A DNA stretch of 20,422 nt, from the IMG/VR virus record IMGVR_UViG_3300045739_000147, positions 1 through 20,422 of that record; one strand, written 5' to 3'. The first letter of the stretch is position 1. Each line of letters starts with the position of its first letter. This DNA comes from a virus. This document shows positions 1-8,528 of this stretch, piece after piece. The notes beneath the pieces are model-generated. The model was not told where the DNA came from. It did no database searches and saw only the letters and a list, made by a program, of their open reading frames with translations. A program made the position numbers and the translations under genes.

Positions 1-3000
1 AGCAACTCTGTAGGTCTGATCTCGGCTCTCTCCTCTATCTCCCTGGACCACACCTCGGACCACATCGGACCGAAGCTGGGATACAGCTCTACGACAGATT
101 GTGCCACAAGACGCAGCCAGTCCCTATAGATGCTGGCCTTCTTGGCTGTCCCAAGGCCCGCCTCCGACAGACCTTCCTCCGCCAGTCGATCGACCGCCGC
201 CTGACGAGCGTTCAGGTAGACGGCGAGACCCTGGCCGGCCTCTGTCTCGGAGAGAGCAGGAGAGTCGGTCCACGTCTTGAACTCACGGATCAACTGATCG
301 CGGTCGGCCGTCTGCTGTTCTCCCAGGACAGGGTCGTTGTAGCCAGGGAACCGCTCCATCAGCTGGAGCCTTACCGCACGCAGCCAGCGCAGCGCCTCGA
401 GGTCGCCGCGGATACCGCCCTCCGGCTTGACCAGACCGGAGCGAGCCTTCTGGTAAGCGAGGCGTCCCAGGAAGTCGTTGCGATTGCGTACCCACTCCTC
501 GGCTGAGATGGGGGCCCTGGTCCGTTCCGACAGCTGGAGCAGGTAGGCGTCGTAGTAGAACTCCTCGTTGGGGTCGTCGGGGCGCACGTAGTAGGCCGTC
601 AGCGGGAACTGCTCGAACAGTTCGTTGTTCGACTTGCGGAAGTTGAGGCCATCCATCGTGGTCGACCGCCGCACCAGGCTGCGGGTCTTGGGGGTGATGA
701 ACAGCGAGGGCTCGAGCCCGAACAGCTGGACGAACTCATCGAAGGCCGCGCCGTGCTGGTAGTCGTTCTCCTCCAGCATGTCCCGATAGGCCGTAGCCAG
801 GGATTGGAACGCCCACACCTTGCCATCGCGATCCTTGACATCGAAGCGCACCGTGCCTCCAGTGGGGGCCATGTACTGCCAGGCAGCCCGGTAGCGGTAG
901 ATCTCATGGGCGATCTTCTTGGCTCGCTTCAACAGAGCGTCCCGCTCGGTCTGAGAGTTGAGCGAACCCTGGCCGTTGACGATGAGCACCTTCATCACGT
1001 CGATCATGGTGTTCTGGAACAGCCGCTCGTCTTCGGGCGTGGGACGGTCTATGGAGGTCATGAACTTTCGGAACCATGCCGGCATGGTGACATCCAACGC
1101 CTGGCCGACCGTGGCTCCTTCGAGTGCTCCGAAGGGCAGCAGCATGTCCTTGGCCCAGCGGTTGTCGGGGTCCTCGAAGAAGTCCCTGGCGAAGTTGGAC
1201 AGCCCCCACTGGACGACGGGCCCAACACCGGGGATGTACTGGCCGATCATCAGGTTGAGGCCCTGGACCCGCCCGGTCAGTTTGAGCTGCGCCCGCCCCT
1301 CGTCGGAAGCGATGCCATCGAGGTCGGGGAACAACATGCGTATCCCAGGAAGGCTGGTCCAAGGCGAGCCCAGGATGGGGTAGTTGAACACCTCCTCGCC
1401 GGTAGACGGGTCGTTGTAGAAGAAGCCTGAGCGTCGAGCTCCCTGGATCCCCTGGTCGAGCCGCCGCAGCACCCGCGGGTTGTTGTACATCAGCTTGGCC
1501 CACCGTGAGATGATCTCCGACCAGGCTTCCCCGAAGGGGAACACGATGCGGTTGATGTCGAAGAAGTTGTGCTTGCGTGTCACGTCGTAGAGGAGATCCT
1601 TGGTCTCATGCAGGGCGAACGCCTTGGCGATGCGGTCTGCCTCCTCCAGCGAGGTGATGGGGTTGTCCCCCACCCCGAGTGCCGAGAAGCTGATCTTGAA
1701 GTCGCTCATGCGCTCCAGCTGTGCCAGTTGGCGGTCCCGTCCCCGCAACAGGTCGGAAGCCCATTGGCGGATAGTGCGCCGGTCCACCCCGGCAGCCGCC
1801 ATCGAGCGGCGGACCGCCTGGCGCGTTGGGTCGTCCAGGAGTGGGAACAGCTCTGCTATCCGCTTCCAGTAGAACTGTCGGAAGGCCGGAGACCGCGACA
1901 ACCGATCGGTGGGCGCTCCCATCATGGCGTTGAACATGGCACCGATCACCCGGTCCCATGTGCTGACGGCCTCCTTGGTGTCCACTCGGGGGACCTTGGT
2001 GGCATCATCGAAGTACTGGCTGTAGTTGTCCCGGATGTGGTTGGTGGCAGCTGCCCGATGGTCCCGCAGCAGCCCTCTTTCATGGGCCTCGATGAGATTG
2101 TCCAGGTCGATGTGGTCGAGCCGGCCGGTCTCCAGGGCCTCGATGAGCTTGGAGTTGCCGGGATCCCCGATCACGTACTGGGGACGATGCTGAGGCCACT
2201 GGGAAGCGTCGAAGGAGTAGCCGAGCTGGGACGCCCTGGTGGACGCCCGGCGTGCCGGGTCGAGGTTCCGCACCATCCGGGCTCCCGCTCCCGATGAGTA
2301 GCCGGTCATCCCTCCCGCAGCGTCCTGGAAACCCTCGGCCGGCCTGATGTTCGGGCGCACGTTTTCCCAGTTATCGGACACCGCCTGGACCACAGCCGAC
2401 GGTGACAGGTCTGCCAGTTCGTCCGCGCTCATCCCCCTGGTGGTCCGCAGCCATTCATCGACGCGCATGAGGGAGCCATCGAAATCACGCAGCGACATCG
2501 ACAGCAGGTCGGGGCCGGTGAGCATCCCCCGATCGGCGAGGAACTGGAACATGTCCCAGGCATCGGTGCGCCTCACCAGATCGGGGAAGGCAGAGGGGTC
2601 GGCCATCTGCCACATCCCGATCCGGAGCCGGTTCTGCTGATCGTATCTGAGGCTCATGTTGCCGATGACGGTGTTGTCGCGCACCATGATCGCGAAACCG
2701 TAGGTGTCCCATCCTGGAGCTGCGCCTGGAAGGGTCCCCGGGGTCCCTATTTCGCCACGGGCGAGTAGGCGACTGAACCCGGCCTGCTCGAAGCCCTCAG
2801 TGGTCATCGTTCCTACCGTTCCCCAAGGCACACCTCCACTCGGTTCCAAGGGAAAGAGCCCCGGGTTCCCCCTCATCACGTAGACATCATCTGCCAAAGG
2901 CCGGTCCGCAGGCAGACGAACTGGGTGGAAGTGGGGCACATCCCCCTTGCGCATGGTGGAGATCGCCTCGCCGAAGCCCCTTTGGGACGCTACCTCGGAC

Positions 3001-6000
3001 ATCCTCAGCGCCTCCACGAAGGGGATGAACTCCCCTCCCACCCCAACGGGAAGCCGGTTCGGGTTGACGGCTGATGGCCCTGGTGTCACCAGGCGAGAGG
3101 CTTCGTCCTGGATCTCGTCCAGGGACGCTCCAAGGCGCAGCCACAGGGTATCGGCCGCAGAGGCGGTGCCACCACCCTGTTGAATGATCTGGTCGACCGT
3201 CGCCTGAGCCTCGACGATCCTGTCGTAGATAGTTTCCCAAGGAGAGTTGGCGATGTCACCCAGTTGGACGCCATACGGATCAGCTGCCGCGGCCGGGTAG
3301 AACCGGTCCTCGATGTCGGCGAGCATGTCGTGGAGATGGGTGTCCAGTTCTTCGGCGGTCATGTGGGCAGTGGTCCCATGATCGGCAGCGGTCGCCAGCC
3401 GTTGAGCCGTGGCCCGGTCGGCGTCGTCCATAGACTGGGGGTTGAGATCGGGGCGGGTCAGGGAAGGTGGGACATCCCCTCTCCACGGATACTGGCCCAT
3501 GGGATCGTAGAAGGGGTCGATGTCGTCGAAGCCAAGGTCGTCGATCTGAGCCGGGGTCAGTTTCTCTCCCCATGGGTCCCTCCAGGTGCCGGTGGGCAGG
3601 TCGTAGTAGGCCCCGCCTTTGCCGCCACCGAGCTTCCAGTTGATACGAGCCCAAAGGCTGTCGATGTAACCGTCCGACACCGTGCGGTTGTTCAGCTCCC
3701 GCCAGCCACCTCGAGGGCGCCCGCTGGTGGTGGCGGAGCGGCCTCCCTGTCGCATGTGCAAGGATCGGTAGTGGGCGAGGTCACCGTCGGCGTAAGCGGC
3801 CTTGATGGCACGCAGGGTCCCTTGGGGATCCGAAGCTCCCTCTCTCATCCTCCGGGCGATCTCCACCACCAGAGGATCGGAGCGCATCTGGAGCAGCTCG
3901 ATGAGAGCTCCTTCGGCGTGCTGCGGGCTCTCCCGGCCCACCAGCTGCCATTCCCGGTAGTGGGGGTTGCGGGCCCCAGGTGTCACCAGCTGGAGGGCAC
4001 CGGAGCGTGACGACATGGCGTTCTGGAGCTCCGGTCCCGCCCGCCGGAAATCGGCGAAGTCGAAGCCGAAGATGTCGGACCCACCCCTTCTGATCTTGCC
4101 TTTGCCGACTCCCCATGCCCAGGCCATGTACTGGATGGGGTGGTTGACCACCGACATGAGCCCACCCGCTGCCATGCGGAACTGCTCCTCGCCGATGACC
4201 CTCACCGGCCAGGCCAGGCGCAGAAGCACGAACGGCTTCCACACCTTGTTCATGTAGTTGTCGGCGATGCCCATGAGTATGGACTCCCCGAACTTGTCCC
4301 AGTCCTCCATGACGCGATCGAGCCGCATCCCGGTGCCGGTCGAGTAACGGGTGATGTTGGCCCGGCGCATGGCGGAGCGCACCTGGCGGATATCCAGCAG
4401 GGGAACGGCTTGGTTCAGGAACTCAGAGAACAACTGAGCCGATGGCATCGCTTGCAGCTCGCCGTTGGACAGGTAGCGGAACTGCCCTGCCGGGTGATAC
4501 ATCGGGTCGCGGGCTTTGTTGGTCCAGAAGTGGCGGAACTCCTGGGAAGTGGAGAAGATGTTGTTGAGCTGGCGCACCACCGGAGTGGGGATCCCTTCGG
4601 CCTCGAGGTGCTGGCCCCATTCCCTCACGATGTCGCGATAGACGCTGAACATGTCCTCGTAATCCGACGCCTCTCCGAGACCACCGCGCGCCATCTGTGA
4701 CTGGTAGTGGCTGATCCGGTCGCGGCTGAACCCCATCACCTTCATCTGCTCGCCGATCTCGGAGACCGAGCCATCGAGGTCGGACACCAGCAGCGAACGG
4801 GCCCCCACCATGGACATCATCCTGCCCAGGTAGGTGCCCTCGAGGCGGGCCCCCACCGCCACCGGGAAGGACCCGAAGCGGGTGAGCACCGGGTCAAACC
4901 CAAGACGTGAGGCCAGGGCAGCGTTGAGCTTGCCTCGCATCAGCTCTCCTCTGCGTCCCATGAGGGCTGCCGACAACGACTGGCGTCCGATCACCCGGTT
5001 GGGCAGAGCGCCCTCGTTGAACCCTTCGAGCAGGAACCGCTGGATGATGGCGGGATCCGCCACCCCACCACTGGTCACCCCGGCGGTGTCCAGCATGTCC
5101 ACCAGCCACGCCACCGGGACATCGGCCTTGGCGGCGTGATGGCCGAACAGGTCCATTCCCTGGCCGAAGGCGGTGGCTGGGTCCCAGTTGGAGATGCCCT
5201 CGGCCAGCGCCCTGCCCTGCGGTCCGTAGACGTAGTGGGAGAACCCCCGCCCCCGGACCGTCCGCCTTACCCCGTTGACCGCCAGTGCTGCATCCGGAGC
5301 CAGAAGCGATGCGGCCTTGCGAGATCCGTTGGCCAGCTTGAAGAACTTGTTGGCCGGGTCCAGGAAGATGTTGGCCCCCAGGTCCCCCAGGGCGGAGACC
5401 ACCTGGAAGGGGGCGGTCCCCGGCTCTACGAAGTTCTTGGCGATCTGGCGTCCGAAGGTCACCGGGATGTCGGTGCCCTCCAGCTTCAAGCGCTGGCGCT
5501 TGGCGTAGGTGGTGGCCGAGATGGGCTCGCCCAGGGCTCGCTGTTGGGGGTTGATGATGGCTTCGCCAAGAGGGATCCCACGGGCCAGGGCGTCCTTGGT
5601 CTCCTGAGAGAACTCCGAGTTGGGCAGGAACCCGGACCCCAGGTTCACCCGGTCGCCACCCAGCAGGTCGAACAAGGCTTCCTCGGCCTGTGATGGTCCT
5701 GCCATCGACCAAGCCTCGTCCCAGCTCATGTTGTGGTCGAGCACACCGACCATGGTGCGGAAGCTGCGGTTGAAGACCCCGTTCCACAAGCCCTCGAAAG
5801 CCAGCGACCCGACCCGGGTGATCCCTTTGACGGCGTCGTACCCCCAGCCCAGGAGGTCGCCGACGATGGGGATGCCGCCGGAATGGGGGTCGGTGTCCAC
5901 GTCGACCAGCTGGCGCGACAACTGATCGAGGGCGAGGTTCTGGACGGTCGGGTCCGCCGGGTCGATATCGCTCTGTGCCAGCGCTACCAAGACCTGCGGC

Positions 6001-6167
6001 GACAGGTTGGGATAGATGTGAGAGAACTCCGCAAGTCGTTTGGCCATGGGAAGGGTGGCCGTGGTCCCGGCGACCCTGGCCGCTATCTGGCGGTCGCGCT
6101 CCGCCTGGTCACCGATGCGCTCCCACTGGGGAGGCTCTCCGAAGAAAGGGACGAGGTCTTCAGCCAT
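1..6167 (-). CDS. Giant virion-associated protein, probable ejection/inner structural protein (C-terminus outside window)
   Basis: I translated the minus strand from the ATG at 6167 to base 1 and found one open frame of 2055 codons with no stop, so the protein is longer than that. It begins MAEDLVPFFGEPPQWERIGD. I recognise no enzyme domain. Hydrophobic or amphipathic stretches lie near residues 99-136 (IPIVGDLLGWGYDAVKGI...) and about 640-695 (FVLLRLAWPVRVIGEEQF...). A segment near 1530-1548 (NRIVFPFGEAWSEI) resembles conserved pieces I associate with very large structural proteins of environmental phages. I saw no cysteine codon in the read-through. The start overlaps the previous gene by 8 bases and lacks a clear ribosome site, suggesting translational coupling. 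Position after terminase and portal supports a virion role. Alternatives are a tape-measure protein or a multi-domain polyvalent protein delivered with DNA. The frame is certain; the function is inferred. Confidence 0.85.
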   Translation of the reverse strand, partial: MAEDLVPFFGEPPQWERIGDQAERDRQIAARVAGTTATLPMAKRLAEFSHIYPNLSPQVLVALAQSDIDPADPTVQNLALDQLSRQLVDVDTDPHSGGIPIVGDLLGWGYDAVKGITRVGSLAFEGLWNGVFNRSFRTMVGVLDHNMSWDEAWSMAGPSQAEEALFDLLGGDRVNLGSGFLPNSEFSQETKDALARGIPLGEAIINPQQRALGEPISATTYAKRQRLKLEGTDIPVTFGRQIAKNFVEPGTAPFQVVSALGDLGANIFLDPANKFFKLANGSRKAASLLAPDAALAVNGVRRTVRGRGFSHYVYGPQGRALAEGISNWDPATAFGQGMDLFGHHAAKADVPVAWLVDMLDTAGVTSGGVADPAIIQRFLLEGFNEGALPNRVIGRQSLSAALMGRRGELMRGKLNAALASRLGFDPVLTRFGSFPVAVGARLEGTYLGRMMSMVGARSLLVSDLDGSVSEIGEQMKVMGFSRDRISHYQSQMARGGLGEASDYEDMFSVYRDIVREWGQHLEAEGIPTPVVRQLNNIFSTSQEFRHFWTNKARDPMYHPAGQFRYLSNGELQAMPSAQLFSEFLNQAVPLLDIRQVRSAMRRANITRYSTGTGMRLDRVMEDWDKFGESILMGIADNYMNKVWKPFVLLRLAWPVRVIGEEQFRMAAGGLMSVVNHPIQYMAWAWGVGKGKIRRGGSDIFGFDFADFRRAGPELQNAMSSRSGALQLVTPGARNPHYREWQLVGRESPQHAEGALIELLQMRSDPLVVEIARRMREGASDPQGTLRAIKAAYADGDLAHYRSLHMRQGGRSATTSGRPRGGWRELNNRTVSDGYIDSLWARINWKLGGGKGGAYYDLPTGTWRDPWGEKLTPAQIDDLGFDDIDPFYDPMGQYPWRGDVPPSLTRPDLNPQSMDDADRATAQRLATAADHGTTAHMTAEELDTHLHDMLADIEDRFYPAAAADPYGVQLGDIANSPWETIYDRIVEAQATVDQIIQQGGGTASAADTLWLRLGASLDEIQDEASRLVTPGPSAVNPNRLPVGVGGEFIPFVEALRMSEVASQRGFGEAISTMRKGDVPHFHPVRLPADRPLADDVYVMRGNPGLFPLEPSGGVPWGTVGTMTTEGFEQAGFSRLLARGEIGTPGTLPGAAPGWDTYGFAIMVRDNTVIGNMSLRYDQQNRLRIGMWQMADPSAFPDLVRRTDAWDMFQFLADRGMLTGPDLLSMSLRDFDGSLMRVDEWLRTTRGMSADELADLSPSAVVQAVSDNWENVRPNIRPAEGFQDAAGGMTGYSSGAGARMVRNLDPARRASTRASQLGYSFDASQWPQHRPQYVIGDPGNSKLIEALETGRLDHIDLDNLIEAHERGLLRDHRAAATNHIRDNYSQYFDDATKVPRVDTKEAVSTWDRVIGAMFNAMMGAPTDRLSRSPAFRQFYWKRIAELFPLLDDPTRQAVRRSMAAAGVDRRTIRQWASDLLRGRDRQLAQLERMSDFKISFSALGVGDNPITSLEEADRIAKAFALHETKDLLYDVTRKHNFFDINRIVFPFGEAWSEIISRWAKLMYNNPRVLRRLDQGIQGARRSGFFYNDPSTGEEVFNYPILGSPWTSLPGIRMLFPDLDGIASDEGRAQLKLTGRVQGLNLMIGQYIPGVGPVVQWGLSNFARDFFEDPDNRWAKDMLLPFGALEGATVGQALDVTMPAWFRKFMTSIDRPTPEDERLFQNTMIDVMKVLIVNGQGSLNSQTERDALLKRAKKIAHEIYRYRAAWQYMAPTGGTVRFDVKDRDGKVWAFQSLATAYRDMLEENDYQHGAAFDEFVQLFGLEPSLFITPKTRSLVRRSTTMDGLNFRKSNNELFEQFPLTAYYVRPDDPNEEFYYDAYLLQLSERTRAPISAEEWVRNRNDFLGRLAYQKARSGLVKPEGGIRGDLEALRWLRAVRLQLMERFPGYNDPVLGEQQTADRDQLIREFKTWTDSPALSETEAGQGLAVYLNARQAAVDRLAEEGLSEAGLGTAKKASIYRDWLRLVAQSVVELYPSFGPMWSEVWSREIEERAEIRPTEL

Positions 6168-6525
6168 CTATTAACCGGGCGATCTCCGGATGGGGGTAAA
6201 GGGCGTAGAGATGGCGCAGCAACATCTGAGGGTCGTCGGCGGTGAAGGGCAGCCCGCTCGAGGGCGGCTCCAACCCTTCCAGCGGGTCACGACCTGGACG
6301 GGTGGTGGGACCGAAGATGTCGGAAGGAGGGGCGGGGGCTACGGCTGGGCGGGAAGGAACCGCCCCCCGCTCTCCTCCTTCCATCGGCGCGGCCTGCTGG
6401 AGCTCGGTGATCTTCTTGCGCTCACCGAACGGCTGGCCGGGGGCAACCCTTACCGGCTGGCCTACCCTGCGTGAAACATCAGCGGACGGCTGCGGACCTC
6501 CGCTCCGCCCCTTGCCTCTTGCCAT
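6160..6525 (-). CDS. Small proline-rich protein between portal and giant virion gene, function unknown
   Basis: This is a 121-residue protein of unknown function. The first 90 residues are rich in Pro, Gly, Arg and Ala (for example RPAVAPAPPSDIFGPTTRPG) and look disordered. The last 30 (TADDPQMLLRHLYALYPHPE...) could form a short helix. There is no cysteine, signal peptide or membrane segment. It begins 3 bases after the 65-residue gene and its stop overlaps the start of the giant gene by 8 bases, so all three are probably co-translated. A head-assembly, scaffold-like or portal-associated role is possible from position only. The reading frame is well supported by the tight packing. Confidence 0.75.
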   Translation of the reverse strand: MARGKGRSGGPQPSADVSRRVGQPVRVAPGQPFGERKKITELQQAAPMEGGERGAVPSRPAVAPAPPSDIFGPTTRPGRDPLEGLEPPSSGLPFTADDPQMLLRHLYALYPHPEIARLIDG

Positions 6526-6528
6526 CGG

Positions 6529-6726
6529 TCACTTCTTCTTGGCCGCTGCGGCCTTGGGCTTGGCGGCCTTGGGCTTGGGGGCCGGCTCGGGCTCGGGTTC
6601 GGGTGCCGGCACCAGGTCGCCGTAGCGGTCGACCACCACCGCCTCACCTGGTTGCAGGCCGACGGTCCCCACCGGGGTATCGAACTCCTGGTACTTGTCC
6701 GTGTCGTTGCGGAACACTTCTGCCAT
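6529..6726 (-). CDS. Small protein with Pro-Glu and Lys-Ala tail, downstream of portal
   Basis: This 65-residue protein has two halves. Residues 1-40 (MAEVFRNDTDKYQEFDTPVG...) look like a small beta-rich domain. Residues 41-65 are low complexity: first an EPEPEPAPKPK run, then a basic AKPKAAAAKKK end. A good ribosome site (AGGAAGG) lies about 8 bases upstream and overlaps the portal stop codon. Short proteins with this layout are common in head modules of actinobacterial phages, but I cannot assign a function. The basic tail could bind DNA or an acidic partner; that is inference. Confidence 0.75.
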   Translation of the reverse strand: MAEVFRNDTDKYQEFDTPVGTVGLQPGEAVVVDRYGDLVPAPEPEPEPAPKPKAAKPKAAAAKKK

Positions 6727-6738
6727 GGCTTCGCCTTC

Positions 6739-8520
6739 CTATAGTCGTCCAACTGTCTGGATACCCGCCTCGGCCCCACTGTCCGGTACCCCGCCCTCCA
6801 GTCTCGACAGTACCGTCGCCACGTCCGGTACCCCGCCACCGGCTCCCAGCATCTCGGAAGCTCCCTGTGCAGCAGCGAACTGCTGTTCGTCTGGTGACAT
6901 CTGCGGCTCCGATGGGGTGAAGTACTTCCGCAGGATGTCGTCGCGATCGGCCGGATCGGTGGCGATCTCCACCAGGGCCATGCGAGCCTTGGGGTCTCCC
7001 TGGGCGGCAGCAGCCGACAGCATCTCCATGAGCCGGTCATGGGCATCGCGCCGGTCGATGCGCTCGTTGATCTTGGAGATGTTCTCCATCCCCTGGAGGT
7101 TCTCCTGGACGGTCTGATGGTCGACCAGACGGGCCTGGAGGAGCTGGAGGAAGGTGACGATCTTGACCGGCTCATCCACCCCGGCCATCACCCCATACAC
7201 CCGGCGCGTCAGGTAGTTGCCGTCGATGTCTCGCGATGGGATGTAGGTTTCGATGCCTTCGGCGTCGTCGTCGTCACCTGCATACACCGGCTTGCGGTCC
7301 CCGGCGTACATCATCTCGTCCCACTCCAGGCGCAGGCCGTCGAGGTCCTGGAGTGCGTAGCGCAGCGCCAGCTGGTACTCGGCGACGTTCGACTCGGTGC
7401 CCTGGCCAAGACGGTCGAGACCCTGGCCGGTGACGAAGCTGTTGGGGGAGAGGGCATCGTCGATGACGTTGTAGTTCGCCCCCACCCGGAGCTGGCGCTC
7501 CAGGCGGTCGATCTGCTGGAACGCCCCGAAGGCCAGGTCGCCGGACGGTTTCTCGATGCGGGTGCCGGGAGCGAAGAAGTTGGTAGCGAAGCGGCCGCGC
7601 TGGTAGTTGCCCGACTCGATCTCTCCGATGATGTTGGTCTCCCGGAACACCGAGTCCTCGGTGGCGATGAGGGCCAGGATGTTGAGCTTGGCCATCTGCG
7701 CCATGAGCCCGATGACGTGGTCGTACTGGCCCCCAAGGCGGTCGAAGGTGGGACGGCGGGCGATGACGAAGCGTGGCCCGCTACGCAGGGGGTTGGGCAC
7801 GAAGCCGACGATCTCACCTATCTGCGGGATGACGACGTAGGTGCCCTCAGCGGAGTAGTACTCCACCAGCACCGTGCCATCGCCGGTGGACTCCCAGCCG
7901 TCGCCGGCCAGGAGCATCCCCGGTCCGGAGAGGTTCGGACGGCGATCCCGATTGGCGAACGCCGGATACAGCCGCTCCAGCACCTCGTCGGGGACCCGGC
8001 GTGCCACGGCGAGCTCGTCGGGTTTCTGGTTGGGGCCCCACCATCCCGGGTAGCAGTCGAAGGGGTCACGGAGCTCTGCGTGCGGGTAGTGGTGGCCGCC
8101 CGGTCCCTGGCGGGACCGAACTACCCACACGCAGAAACCGTAGCCGGGAAGCCACCGCGAAGCCTGGGCAAGATCGAGCTCGAGGCGCGAGCCCCGGTCG
8201 TAGCCCTCGATGATGCGCTCCCGCTTCTCAGCCCGCTTGCGACGGGTCTGTGCCGACCGCTGCCTTCCCCCTTCCGCCGGGTCGATCTTCACGTCCGGCC
8301 GCATCCGTAACCGCTGCGCCAAGCGAGCGAGCCCGCTGTCCAGCAGGTGGACCACCGGCAGGTCGACCGGAGACAGGTCGGCGCGACGGCCCAGCAGGGT
8401 GGCGACGGCATCGGGGCCACCGTTCATCACGTCACGGATACGCGCCATCTGGCTCCGTACCGGCTTGTTGAGCTGGCGCAGGTAGTTGATGCGCTCCGTG
8501 AGCTCGGCGATTGTGGCCAT
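6739..8520 (-). CDS. Phage portal protein
   Basis: This is a 593-residue protein, a usual length for portals. It would form the dodecameric ring at the capsid vertex through which DNA is packaged and ejected. It lies 8 bases downstream of the terminase gene, the classic terminase-portal order. The sequence has the expected layout: an N-terminal helical region with RADLSPVDLPVVHLLDSGLA, a central wing/clip region with VVIPQIGEIVGFVPNPLRSG, a stem-like region around YDHVIGLMAQMAKLNILALI, and a helical C-terminal part (QEQ-rich crown) ending AGIQTVGRL. The ribosome site TAGGAG sits just before ATG and overlaps the terminase stop. Assignment rests on composition, length and context rather than one diagnostic motif. 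An antisense frame across it (7039-8310) is a shadow. Confidence 0.85.
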   Translation of the reverse strand: MATIAELTERINYLRQLNKPVRSQMARIRDVMNGGPDAVATLLGRRADLSPVDLPVVHLLDSGLARLAQRLRMRPDVKIDPAEGGRQRSAQTRRKRAEKRERIIEGYDRGSRLELDLAQASRWLPGYGFCVWVVRSRQGPGGHHYPHAELRDPFDCYPGWWGPNQKPDELAVARRVPDEVLERLYPAFANRDRRPNLSGPGMLLAGDGWESTGDGTVLVEYYSAEGTYVVIPQIGEIVGFVPNPLRSGPRFVIARRPTFDRLGGQYDHVIGLMAQMAKLNILALIATEDSVFRETNIIGEIESGNYQRGRFATNFFAPGTRIEKPSGDLAFGAFQQIDRLERQLRVGANYNVIDDALSPNSFVTGQGLDRLGQGTESNVAEYQLALRYALQDLDGLRLEWDEMMYAGDRKPVYAGDDDDAEGIETYIPSRDIDGNYLTRRVYGVMAGVDEPVKIVTFLQLLQARLVDHQTVQENLQGMENISKINERIDRRDAHDRLMEMLSAAAAQGDPKARMALVEIATDPADRDDILRKYFTPSEPQMSPDEQQFAAAQGASEMLGAGGGVPDVATVLSRLEGGVPDSGAEAGIQTVGRL

Positions 8521-8528
8521 CTACGCTC

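Noticed and set aside
2600-2900. ADP-ribosyltransferase-like domain in the giant protein (VYVMRGNPGLFP region)
   Set aside because: Only a faint resemblance to an RG-containing strand; no supporting catalytic residues could be identified by eye.
99-5787. Several frames of 100-300 residues on both strands (for example 3180-4010 plus and 4894-5787 minus)
   Set aside because: All lie within the single giant minus-strand frame and are shadows of it in other frames.
7039-8310. 423-residue plus-strand frame
   Set aside because: It runs antisense to the portal gene, has no ribosome site, and its composition (Val, Gly, His, Leu) is typical of the complement of a high-GC coding frame.
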